DNA from: Nephromyces sp. MM_2019
Taxonomy: Eukaryota; Apicomplexa; Aconoidasida; Nephromycida
NCBI GenBank assembly: GCA_015657535.1
Contig: JADHZB010000116.1
Span: 1-19,271 of the forward strand
Length of the DNA: 19,271 nt
Reading direction: 5' to 3'
Part shown: positions 11,243 through 19,271 of the stretch, in pieces
Layout of the letters: every line of letters starts with the position of its first letter
How positions within the stretch are numbered: the first letter of the stretch is position 1
The notes under the pieces: model-generated
Database searches by the model: none
Told to the model about the DNA's origin: nothing
What the model saw: the letters and a program-made list of their open reading frames with translations, nothing else
Program-made: the position numbers and the translations under genes

Positions 11243-11293
11243 ATGAATTTTGATCACGATTACTTAGTGTATAGCCAAGATCATCGTCGATAA
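11243..11293 (+). promoter_or_regulatory. Possible upstream ORF (16 codons) before the PHD gene
   Basis: ATG at 11243 is preceded by AAA, a favourable purine context. It opens a 16-codon frame beginning MNFDHDYLVYS and ending TAA at 11291-11293, 48 bp before the PHD start codon. If the transcript starts upstream of 11243, ribosomes would meet this ORF first and it could reduce PHD translation. The transcription start is not visible, so this may be untranscribed. Confidence 0.3.
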
Positions 11294-11341
11294 GTCAAAA
11301 CCAATTCAAACACAATTTGCTTCATTATTTAATCTCATCTA

Positions 11342-14300
11342 ATGGATGGACCTGTTAACACATTTGAAGTTAAGCCCTCGATCTCTCAACTCCCTACAAC
11401 TCCAAAATCTACACACTTTGTAAATGGTAAACCTAAAAGCTCAATGATACTCTCGGAGGAATTACCCACATCCCTATCCAACTCTCCAAATGATTCCTCA
11501 TCTACCCATGTAGACCACACATCAACGTCCACACATACACACACAGAAATCCCCTCTGAAGATGTCTTGTGCAATGTGTGTAACAATGGAGAGTGTGAGG
11601 AAGGAAATTATATTGTCTTGTGTGATGGGTGTGATAAGGGGGTACACCAAGCTTGTTATGGTATATCTGTTATACCCGAAGGAAAATGGTTTTGTGCTGT
11701 GTGTTCAAGCCTTACGAAGGAGTCTACTGAGCAGACATCTTCACCTTCTTCGAGCCCCCATTCGACCAGTGAGACACACACACATTCACCCAATTCTTCC
11801 TACACACCTACAGAGGGTACAAGCACACACAGTTTGGTGCCCGTATGTAAATTGTGTGGCCATGAGGGTGGTATAATGCGTAAGGGCCAAGAGAAAATAT
11901 GGGTACACAGTAGCTGTGTGCTATTTGCCCCCTCTGGGCCCTACTTTCGTAAGGAGAGCGAGTTAGATGAGCCTATGGGTTTACGGGCTGCCCTGAAGGA
12001 GGCCAAGATGAGGAACTATAGATGTGTACTCTGTAATTATACTGGTTATCCTCTACCCTGTTCATATCCAAGGTGTAACAAACGTTCACATTTGGTGTGT
12101 GCAAGAGAACATGGCTCACATTGTGCTATCCAACCCATCTACAAGATTGAGAATGGTAAGCGCATAGAGGGTGTTTGGAAATCACTCTTCTGCCCCGATC
12201 ACAGTAACCCTACTGATATTGAATTTGCCCTCAATCATGAACAAAATTTGCTCACAAACTCTGCACACCCTACACACAACACACCCTCTGAAGGTAGTAA
12301 TAAGCGGCCCAACAAGCGCAGTTTACCACCAACTCCACCACAGAAACCCGCGTTTAAACCACCCACGGCTGTACTCTCTCCACGCCTGATGGCACAGGCA
12401 AGTACACACAGTTTACCAACTCCTATAAATCTTCATCTACCCAGTTCTACACACACATCTACCTCATCTACCCTTACACAATCTCATAATAAGAGTCAAA
12501 CAGCAACCCATGTTAAATTTATGAATGCGACACAACGACGAAATATAGCGACAACCCCACCTTCTATGAATTCACAAACACGTACACACACACTCTCACA
12601 GGGCTATAGCGCTGATTCACTCGATCTAGAAGATGCTGGTACAGCAACCAACACACAGATACACGCTGCACCTACACGAGGTGTACGTGTAAATTGGGTG
12701 AAATATGAAAATTGGTTTAAACGTATACCTATTGGCCAATTTTCACAGCAATATCTCTCTACCATAAGTCCCTCACTACGTAAGTCAACTATGGAGGAAG
12801 CTAAACAAATTGAAGCTATCCTAAATGCACACACACCCCCTAACTCTATTGAAGAACTCTCTAAGCCGCTTGAAAATGAACTTGAGGTTATTAGAGAACT
12901 CCTAAACATAATGCAAACACAGAAAGATGTACCTACTCCAAATGGAGAGTTACACACAGACTTACTTGGATTAAGTCTAAAATGTCCACATCTAAATGGT
13001 GTAGATAAAACTGCTGATGATGAAAATACACCTAATAATAAACGGATCAAACTCACTCACGATGAATACTGTACGACACAGACAGAAAAATTTGAATTAT
13101 CCCCTGAACAACCTAATCAGTCGAATCATCCACATGATCCTTCATACACTTCACCTAACATAAAAGATGTACCTACACATATGAATGAAACATACACAAA
13201 GGATACACACACCAAATCAGACAGTCTAGATGCACACACACCCTTAGCTAAACCACTAAATTTACTAATTGATTTTGGGGTATCAGCGATTTGGGCCAAT
13301 TTTCAACAAAATACATACTCAAATGAAACATCACTCGAAAAGGAAAAGAAATTATTGGAGGCATTTGTGGATGAATGTGGAAGTATAGATAATGTGTGGG
13401 AAAACCTACGTAAATTTTTACCAACAAACTCACAGCGTGTAAACCTCAAGCTCTTGCGCTATTACGAATTAAGTTTCTACTTACTCCAATGGTTATCTAA
13501 GAAGCATGAAAAACTTGTTGATTCAGATACACACTCTAAAAATGATACCCCTATACATACATTCTCACTCAAATCTATCGCACCATTCATTACACACACA
13601 CACACAACACCTCCGCAAATCAATGCATATAATTACATACAACTAGGGGGCTACCAGTGGCATATACACCCGCGATTACCTACACACATGACACCGAAAT
13701 TTCAAATACCTGAGAAATTATTTTCAGAGATTGATTTCGTGGATATACAGTCCTTATTCTTCCTTAATTATGCACATTCTTGCACACAAGAGTTATCATC
13801 TATGCGCTCGAATTTGTTAGATAAATTATTAGATGAAAATACAAAGCCATTAAGAATATCTGACCTTACACACACACTCAATGAGCGCCAATTAAAGTAC
13901 TCAGCTGTTAGCCGCTGGTCTAATCTTTGCACATCTGTGATGAGTGGACATACAGATAAGAAAGATATAGCTTCTACACCTACGCCAGCCCCACCCGTAA
14001 CTAATACACACAACAAAGAAAACACAACTTCTACACAGGAAACACCCAATGAGGAAATCACACAGTCATATTGTTCAGTTTGTTTTAGTGATGAACACAC
14101 ACACCTCAACCCTATTATAACGTGTTGTCGCTGTCATATGTCTGTACACAAAGGGTGTTATGCTATAGGTAAGGCTGGTGAAGAATTAGATGCCTCAGAG
14201 TGGATGTGTAAGAGGTGTGAGTATGAGAAGAAATTTCTGGGTACACAATGGCAAGCAACATTTAGGCCAGGTTCAATACGGTGTATTGTGTGTGGACAAT

Positions 14301-17300
14301 CTGGGGGTGCATTCAAGCGAACAAAATGTAATTATTGGGCACACCTCTTGTGTGTATTGTGGCATATGCCAGATTGTGTGTGTGAAGATTTATATCAATT
14401 AGAGCCATGGGATGTTTCTGGATTACAGGAATGGAAGAGGCGTGTGCATTGTTCACTGTGTGGTATAGACTGGGGCTACTGTGTAAAATGTAGCCATCCA
14501 AATTGTAAGAACACATTTCACCCAATGTGTGCATGGCAGCAAGGTCTGTATGTACGGGCGAGTAAAGATAAGTTTGAATATTTGAATTGGAATGGAAAAC
14601 GTGATTCTTGTTTTCCACATCTCAAAATAGAGCACTATTGTAGTACACACACACCTATAGAAGTTATACACAGGAGTCGTTTATTACAAATGGAATTACG
14701 CCAAAAAATAAATGTAAATCGCGATAACAACCCAGATGTGTATGCCTCATTAAAGGATAAGAAAGATAAGAAGAAACCGATTAAGAATGGTCGATTTAAG
14801 GGTAGAGAAACTACAATTTCTTCCAAGAATATCATTGATGATGTCGAGAGTGTGTGTATAGAAATCCCAGACCAATACCGTCCCAATATGTGTACTGTGT
14901 GTTTATCTGGGGATGTTCATGAAGAGGACAATCTACTCTTACACTGTTTGAAATGTAGTTTGTGTGTACATAGACACTGCTATGGTGCACGTCCTGAATG
15001 TATACCACACACACACACATCTACAGACTCTGAGAAGCCTACAGATACACACCCACCACAACCATTTATATGTGATGTGTGTTTATGGGGTTATGACCCA
15101 CTCCAAATACATTGTAAATTATGCCCAAGGAAGGGGGGTGCACTCAAACTGTGTCTCTCGGGTTCACATCATCAACAAAATTACACACCCATCTCTAAAC
15201 GTTATTTTAAGCCACCTCAATTGCAAGATTTATATTCTCCTACCTCTACTGATGATTTAGCTACACATACACACACACTCACCAATAACATCCCACAACC
15301 TCACAGATTCATGAAGAAACCTCTATTTTCACACATGACCTGTTGCTTGTGGTCACCACATATACACATTGCTGATAATGATGAAATGAGCCCTATACGT
15401 GGTGTTGAAACTGTACCTAAGCTATATAGGGTGTGTGAGGTGTGTAAATTGAGCTATGGGTATTGTTTAGAATGTAGCCAGAAAGGATGTACTAAAACAT
15501 TCCACCCATTGTGTGCACAACTCAAAGGATATTTCATGGAGATGTCAGATGACCCTACACACGGTTTCCACAGTATGGCCTTTTGTGAAGAACACTCACA
15601 AATTCGAATAAAAATTTCACCCTCTGTTAGATTGTTTATGAAGATGAGGGCTTACTTAGAATTAGCCTTAATATTATTAGATGAGATGAGGAAGCGTGAG
15701 CGTGTTAAACATGGTTGGTTAAGAAAGAGAAAGGAGTTACTTAATAAGCTTTATCCCTTATTTAATACACACTCATTATCTCAGATTAAAAATAAACAGA
15801 TTACATCACACACATCTGATTTAATCCTTGAACCTATGTATAACCCCCTACACACACAAGATATGAACCTATCCGATGAGTTGATACACACACAAGCATA
15901 TAATCAAGAAGACTTAAATATGGAGAATGATGAATCAAATATACACATCAAACTTAATGGTGTAAACCCACCCCCTGAAAAGAAACGAAAAATCACATAC
16001 AATACTCCAGATACACAAGAAAACATAAATTCACAAACAATACACACACACGATCATTCTACTGTACATACACCCATCGATCCTATGGCTTCATCACACA
16101 TGTCACATTACACACATGAGATAGACCCAAATATATCATCCGAATTTAACCACGCACCATCATCCTCACTTGTGAATTTATTAAATTCTCCAAACACATC
16201 CTCACGATTAATAAACTCACAATTTAAGTGTCCAGCTATACTTCAAGCTGACACACACACACCCCAAGGTGTACCTACAGAGTGTAAGGGTGTGAATGAA
16301 GAACCCAATCATCACACACACTTAATAACACCCGAAATCAATCAACACACACCAAACACTCATCCAAATTCATCCCAAAAATCATCACCAACATATCGAC
16401 ACACAAAGGCTGTTTGGGGTGGTCAAAGTGATGTAACAAATGAAGTTTTACACACTTCAGATAATACACACGCATCTATAGAAGAACCATTTGAGTTTAA
16501 TTTGTTATTACCCCCATCTGCTTATCCATCAACATCACCATCTGACACACACAATCCATTAGATATATCAGATACACCTGATTTATTACACACAAAAAAT
16601 ACAACATGTACTTCACCAACTTCTTATAACATCTCCAACTCAACCTCTACACATCTACAATCCACACATTCACCTTCAACACATTACATATCAGAATCAC
16701 CACATCATACGCATTTACCTCCCACACACCATATATCTGAACCGTCACAACACACACATATCTCACAAACACCATCTACACATTATATATCAGATAATAC
16801 AAACACATCTATACATGATATACATAGCCCGCCTTCTATACAAGATATACACAATTCATCTCCTCTACATGATAATCATAATGCTTCCATACAAGATGTA
16901 CATACACACAATACTTCAAACATTCTCAACCCCACATATACCCCTCTAATCACGCCTAATCCTACACACACCACTCTCAACAGTCCTAATCACACACATG
17001 ATACACATAACCTTTCTCCACCTCCGCATACACCTCAAACAACACACACACCTATAGAAACAAGAGAACAGGGTACACATCAAGATATACAGATTCCCCC
17101 CACATCCAAATTAGCCTCTATTGCAATGAGTAAACGTAGGAAATCAGACCAATTTGTAGCTACATATCTTACAGATGATGAGTTGAAATTACTAGTAGAA
17201 AGAACATGTCATGATTTCCCAGAATCATTTAAAAGGGGTAGAGGTAGGCCATCACGTAAGATGAAAGTGTGTTGGTTATTACAGAGTGGTGATAGGGCAT

Positions 17301-18400
17301 CTGCAGAAGAGTATGCAAAGAATTCAAATCGTACATTTGAAGAGATATTGGATATATCTGTAGATACACACAAAAACACACAGAAGGTTGATCCGACACA
17401 TAGATCACCTACATATAGCCCTGATGGTAATAATATACCAAGTTTTTCAATTCCAAATCATACTGTACCCCCTAATTTTAATTTTCCAAATTATAATACA
17501 CATCCACACACACCCAATATGACAAACACACACCATCAACTCTTAAGAAATAATGATACCAAACCACCCTTTACTATCAACACATCTATGCCTCCTACAC
17601 ACCCTATGAATGCTAATTCAAGTCTGGATGACTTACACATGGGTAAAGTTAAGATCAATACTATGACTCCAACCCTAAATTTTAGACCTCCTAAATTTAT
17701 ACTCAATACTAATTTTACACATATACCAGACCCACGAACAAATTTTAATTACCCGAATGTGCTAAATCTACCCTATAACACAAATAATCATCCATTTATG
17801 ATGCCAATTAATAATTCAAGCTTAAATATCTTGGATATAAATAATGGTAATAATAGTAATAACAATAATGCACTACATATCTCCAATAACCACACACATA
17901 AACAACAACACACTATTAATCATGGTAATAATGCATCCAACTCTTTACACATCTCAAATAATCACACACAACACCCTTCTACCCCAAATTACACACATGA
18001 CACACCCAATCTCAATAATGAAATTGGGGGTGTTAATTCACTATCTCCACCCTCTTACTTTTCCCCCAATTTTCAATTCACACCTAGACACCCAATGAAT
18101 TATCATACCTCTGTTAATAGACTTCCCAATAATATACTTAGACAATATATACCCTCTTCAGCAAATACACACAACTCATATCCCTACATGAAAAATTTCC
18201 CTATGAATTACTCTATGGGGGGAGATACACACAACCCAAACAATACACACATACCCTACTTAATTGAGGATGAATTAAACAAGATACACCCTATTAACAC
18301 AGAGGGTGTGCAAAATCAATTCTGCACACTCCAACCTAATTTTCTCTCACAAGCTAATCTTATGAATGATAGTACTAAACCTTCTGAAGGCAATGGTTAA
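11342..18400 (+). CDS. Large PHD/extended-PHD chromatin protein with AT-hook
   Basis: A single uninterrupted frame encodes 2352 residues. The start is supported by an in-frame TAA at 11330-11332, only 9 bp upstream of the ATG, with no intervening Met; the stop is TAA. Order: Ser/Thr-rich N-terminus, PZP cassette 1 (77-287), linker with an ordered block (about 446-500), ordered block 2 (about 638-870), PZP cassette 2 (911-1103), Lys-rich link (about 1135-1155), PZP cassette 3 (1184-1418), charged helical stretch (about 1424-1477), EKKRKI nuclear-signal-like motif (1546-1551), Thr/His/Ser/Pro-rich region, AT-hook block (about 1922-2010), and an Asn-rich tail. Known of the families: PZP cassettes bind histone H3 tails and DNA, and AT-hooks bind AT-rich DNA. 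A large PHD protein (PHD1) is part of the GCN5-ADA2 acetyltransferase complex in Plasmodium, and a similar role here is inference. No catalytic (SET, HAT) domain or bromodomain is seen. The family call is firm; the exact function is unknown. Confidence 0.93.
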   Translation: MDGPVNTFEVKPSISQLPTTPKSTHFVNGKPKSSMILSEELPTSLSNSPNDSSSTHVDHTSTSTHTHTEIPSEDVLCNVCNNGECEEGNYIVLCDGCDKGVHQACYGISVIPEGKWFCAVCSSLTKESTEQTSSPSSSPHSTSETHTHSPNSSYTPTEGTSTHSLVPVCKLCGHEGGIMRKGQEKIWVHSSCVLFAPSGPYFRKESELDEPMGLRAALKEAKMRNYRCVLCNYTGYPLPCSYPRCNKRSHLVCAREHGSHCAIQPIYKIENGKRIEGVWKSLFCPDHSNPTDIEFALNHEQNLLTNSAHPTHNTPSEGSNKRPNKRSLPPTPPQKPAFKPPTAVLSPRLMAQASTHSLPTPINLHLPSSTHTSTSSTLTQSHNKSQTATHVKFMNATQRRNIATTPPSMNSQTRTHTLSQGYSADSLDLEDAGTATNTQIHAAPTRGVRVNWVKYENWFKRIPIGQFSQQYLSTISPSLRKSTMEEAKQIEAILNAHTPPNSIEELSKPLENELEVIRELLNIMQTQKDVPTPNGELHTDLLGLSLKCPHLNGVDKTADDENTPNNKRIKLTHDEYCTTQTEKFELSPEQPNQSNHPHDPSYTSPNIKDVPTHMNETYTKDTHTKSDSLDAHTPLAKPLNLLIDFGVSAIWANFQQNTYSNETSLEKEKKLLEAFVDECGSIDNVWENLRKFLPTNSQRVNLKLLRYYELSFYLLQWLSKKHEKLVDSDTHSKNDTPIHTFSLKSIAPFITHTHTTPPQINAYNYIQLGGYQWHIHPRLPTHMTPKFQIPEKLFSEIDFVDIQSLFFLNYAHSCTQELSSMRSNLLDKLLDENTKPLRISDLTHTLNERQLKYSAVSRWSNLCTSVMSGHTDKKDIASTPTPAPPVTNTHNKENTTSTQETPNEEITQSYCSVCFSDEHTHLNPIITCCRCHMSVHKGCYAIGKAGEELDASEWMCKRCEYEKKFLGTQWQATFRPGSIRCIVCGQSGGAFKRTKCNYWAHLLCVLWHMPDCVCEDLYQLEPWDVSGLQEWKRRVHCSLCGIDWGYCVKCSHPNCKNTFHPMCAWQQGLYVRASKDKFEYLNWNGKRDSCFPHLKIEHYCSTHTPIEVIHRSRLLQMELRQKINVNRDNNPDVYASLKDKKDKKKPIKNGRFKGRETTISSKNIIDDVESVCIEIPDQYRPNMCTVCLSGDVHEEDNLLLHCLKCSLCVHRHCYGARPECIPHTHTSTDSEKPTDTHPPQPFICDVCLWGYDPLQIHCKLCPRKGGALKLCLSGSHHQQNYTPISKRYFKPPQLQDLYSPTSTDDLATHTHTLTNNIPQPHRFMKKPLFSHMTCCLWSPHIHIADNDEMSPIRGVETVPKLYRVCEVCKLSYGYCLECSQKGCTKTFHPLCAQLKGYFMEMSDDPTHGFHSMAFCEEHSQIRIKISPSVRLFMKMRAYLELALILLDEMRKRERVKHGWLRKRKELLNKLYPLFNTHSLSQIKNKQITSHTSDLILEPMYNPLHTQDMNLSDELIHTQAYNQEDLNMENDESNIHIKLNGVNPPPEKKRKITYNTPDTQENINSQTIHTHDHSTVHTPIDPMASSHMSHYTHEIDPNISSEFNHAPSSSLVNLLNSPNTSSRLINSQFKCPAILQADTHTPQGVPTECKGVNEEPNHHTHLITPEINQHTPNTHPNSSQKSSPTYRHTKAVWGGQSDVTNEVLHTSDNTHASIEEPFEFNLLLPPSAYPSTSPSDTHNPLDISDTPDLLHTKNTTCTSPTSYNISNSTSTHLQSTHSPSTHYISESPHHTHLPPTHHISEPSQHTHISQTPSTHYISDNTNTSIHDIHSPPSIQDIHNSSPLHDNHNASIQDVHTHNTSNILNPTYTPLITPNPTHTTLNSPNHTHDTHNLSPPPHTPQTTHTPIETREQGTHQDIQIPPTSKLASIAMSKRRKSDQFVATYLTDDELKLLVERTCHDFPESFKRGRGRPSRKMKVCWLLQSGDRASAEEYAKNSNRTFEEILDISVDTHKNTQKVDPTHRSPTYSPDGNNIPSFSIPNHTVPPNFNFPNYNTHPHTPNMTNTHHQLLRNNDTKPPFTINTSMPPTHPMNANSSLDDLHMGKVKINTMTPTLNFRPPKFILNTNFTHIPDPRTNFNYPNVLNLPYNTNNHPFMMPINNSSLNILDINNGNNSNNNNALHISNNHTHKQQHTINHGNNASNSLHISNNHTQHPSTPNYTHDTPNLNNEIGGVNSLSPPSYFSPNFQFTPRHPMNYHTSVNRLPNNILRQYIPSSANTHNSYPYMKNFPMNYSMGGDTHNPNNTHIPYLIEDELNKIHPINTEGVQNQFCTLQPNFLSQANLMNDSTKPSEGNG
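11570..12202 (+). other. PZP cassette 1 (PHD + extended PHD), residues 77-287
   Basis: The PHD finger has the Cys4-His-Cys3 set C77, C80, C94, C97, H102, C105, C118, C121, with the JADE/BRPF-like string VHQACYG and then WFCAVC. A 47-residue Ser/Thr/His linker follows. The extended PHD has a C2HC knuckle (C169, C172, H189, C192) and a second finger (C228, C231, C240, C245, H250, C253, C284, H287) ending CPDH. All zinc ligands appear present. It is the cassette most like the canonical H3-binding PZP modules. Confidence 0.88.
14072..14650 (+). other. PZP cassette 2, residues 911-1103
   Basis: The PHD ligands are C911, C914, C928, C931, H936, C939, C956, C959. The extended PHD follows after only 21 residues: knuckle C981, C984, H1001, C1004 with the typical string WAHLLCVLW, then finger C1037, C1040, C1050, C1055, H1060, C1063, C1100, H1103 with TFHPMCA. 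It is compact and the most typical extended PHD of the three, with hardly any repeat insertion. Confidence 0.88.
14891..15595 (+). other. PZP cassette 3 with low-complexity inserts, residues 1184-1418
   Basis: The PHD ligands are C1184, C1187, C1202, C1205, H1210, C1213, C1244, C1247. The extended-PHD knuckle is C1258, C1261, H1331, C1334, and the finger starts at C1365/C1368 with TFHPLCA and ends FCEEH at H1418. Two loops are expanded: about 30 residues between C1213 and C1244, including HTHTST, and about 70 residues between C1261 and H1331, including THTHT. The equivalent spacings in cassette 2 are about 16 residues each. The ligands survive, so the fold is probably kept with looped-out inserts. 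Confidence 0.82.
16676..16920 (+). repeat. Degenerate coding repeat in the PHD gene, residues about 1779-1859
   Basis: Three HYIS or HHIS copies (T1780 onward, then near 16728 and 16781) are separated by His/Thr/Pro/Ser-rich spacers. A run of IQDIHN/LHDNHN/IQDVHT-like units of about 9 residues follows. This is typical of disordered repeat expansion; the DNA is an imperfect CACACA/ATATC mixture. No domain is recognised. Confidence 0.6.
17231..17260 (+). other. AT-hook, residues 1964-1973
   Basis: The string KRGRGRPSRK contains the GRGRP core of an AT-hook, a short peptide that binds the minor groove of AT-rich DNA. It sits in a non-repetitive block (about 1922-2010) that also has a KRRK basic cluster (1931-1934) and a predicted-helical DDELKLLVER segment, so the whole block is probably a conserved functional unit. 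In this AT-rich genome its sequence selectivity would be loose. Confidence 0.82.
17842..17990 (+). repeat. Asn-rich tail with internal 72-bp duplication
   Basis: Residues about 2168-2222 are Asn-rich. The string LHISNNHT occurs at L2178 and again at L2202, each preceded by an Asn-rich GNN-type run, giving a 24-residue (72-bp) duplication. The copies differ at silent and coding positions, so the duplication is not recent. Asn-rich tracts are common in AT-rich apicomplexan proteins. Confidence 0.65.
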
Positions 18401-18420
18401 AATATTATAGCCTATATATT

Positions 18421-18481
18421 TAGACACACACACATTTTGGTTGATTTCCTAGAATTATGTATATATATGTGTGTGTGTCTA
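18421..18481 (+). repeat. 14-bp inverted repeat just after the PHD stop codon
   Basis: TAGACACACACACA (18421-18434) and TGTGTGTGTGTCTA (18468-18481) are exact reverse complements separated by 33 nt. The left arm begins 20 nt after the stop codon, so the transcript could form a 3' UTR stem-loop. In a genome rich in both CA and TG runs it could also be chance. Confidence 0.6.
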
Positions 18482-18918
18482 TGTTGTGTGTATGGTATCT
18501 ATACACACATCTTGGGCTAACTCGTTATATATACACACTGTGTTGTATTTATATATATTTAAACATATATATACAACATTGTGGTATGCATATTTCTACC
18601 GCATATATTTAGGTATCTATATGCATATATATATATATATACAACACTGTAGTGTATATATAAAATATACACACATATCGAGGTTAATGTGTGTATATTA
18701 TTTTCTTACTTTTATTTTATAGGTTAAACTGGGTTTATCTATCTACTTATATACTTTGGAATATATATATATATATCTATATAAAACTAAGCCATATATA
18801 TTTATATCAATTTTTTTTTACACAAATACTTAACTCACATTCATACATACATATATCTGATTGGATATAATTTAGATGTTTTAGAACAAATTTTTTGATA
18901 TACTCACATCAATAAATG

Positions 18919-18948
18919 TATACACACACACATGTGTGTGCGTGTATA
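18919..18948. repeat. CA/TG palindrome in the 3' flank
   Basis: A (CA)n arm (18919-18932) meets a (TG)n arm (18933-18948) at a central CATG. The arms pair fully apart from a 2-nt CG interruption in the right arm. Such a sequence can extrude as a cruciform. It may simply be two microsatellites that abut. Confidence 0.6.
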
Positions 18949-19271
18949 TAAGTTCAAAATATATCTCAACAACACTTTTTAGAGATTTATAAATTTTTTA
19001 AAATATAAAACACACTTGAAATAACATCAACAATACCTCTGCTAATATATATATATATATATGTATTTATTTTATATTTAAAATACACATACATCAGATT
19101 CAACCTTAACTATATACACACATCCAACTCCATTATCATACATAAATATAATATGTATGTAAACTTGGCCCCTATATATAGAGATGAAAATTATACTAAG
19201 ATTTGCTATCATCGAACATTTTTATATAAAAATTATAATTATATTTTAATTTCAATACACATATACACACA

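Larger units (their letters stand above)
18401..19271. other. 3' flank of the PHD gene, no further gene seen
   Basis: 871 bp of TA-, CA- and TG-rich sequence with several (TA)n runs. An open frame at 18471-18722 (+) is made of simple-sequence residues (Tyr/Ile/His/Val) and is not supported as a gene. The 3' UTR and polyadenylation site of the PHD gene should lie here, but no signal can be assigned with confidence. Confidence 0.45.

Noticed and set aside
13768..14109. Minus-strand frame within the PHD gene, and similar shadow frames at 12604-13056, 14313-14618 and 14832-15020.
   Set aside because: The plus-strand frame has clear zinc-finger and ordered segments over the same DNA; the antisense frames arise from its codon composition.
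18471..18722. 83-codon plus-strand frame downstream of the PHD gene.
   Set aside because: It is made almost wholly of TA/TG repeat codons (Tyr, Ile, Val, His) and resembles no protein.

Overview
The window is nuclear DNA from a eukaryote. It is AT-rich, uses the standard genetic code, has spliceosomal GT-AG introns, and is full of (CA)n/(TG)n and (TA)n microsatellite-like sequence. Two genes can be supported. The style of both proteins (an Exonuclease III-family enzyme with a charged insert, and a very long, low-complexity, Asn/Thr/His-rich chromatin reader) points to an alveolate, most likely an apicomplexan. That placement is inference, and I cannot name a genus.

Minus strand, 75-4650: a complete gene for a class II AP endonuclease of the APE1/Exonuclease III family, split into 14 small exons (32-192 bp) by 13 introns (91-588 bp). 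No single open reading frame shows it. I rebuilt it exon by exon from conserved motifs and splice phases. The exons sum to 1134 bp (377 residues plus stop), every junction keeps frame, every intron is GT-AG, and all the family's catalytic motifs appear in the right order.

4651-11341: about 6.7 kb between two head-to-head genes, with no gene I can support. It holds a degenerate 39-bp-period repeat (5076-5345), a plain AT-rich stretch (5346-7600), then long CA-rich tracts broken by one TG-rich patch (8441-8740), a 22-bp-period repeat (10569-10715), a 30-bp TA run and a short upstream ORF before the second gene.

Plus strand, 11342-18400: an intronless 2352-residue nuclear protein with three PHD plus extended-PHD (PZP) cassettes and a C-terminal AT-hook. 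These are joined by Ser/Thr/Pro/His/Asn-rich linkers in which CACACA runs are translated as Thr-His repeats. It is probably a histone/nucleosome-reading chromatin protein. 18401-19271 is AT/CA/TG-rich 3' flank with two inverted repeats.

The two genes act in separate pathways (base-excision repair and chromatin regulation), and nothing in the sequence links them functionally. The most notable points are the hidden 14-exon gene, its intron-rich versus intronless contrast with its neighbour, the triple PZP layout, the spread of CA repeats into coding sequence, and the strand polarity of CA/TG tracts.
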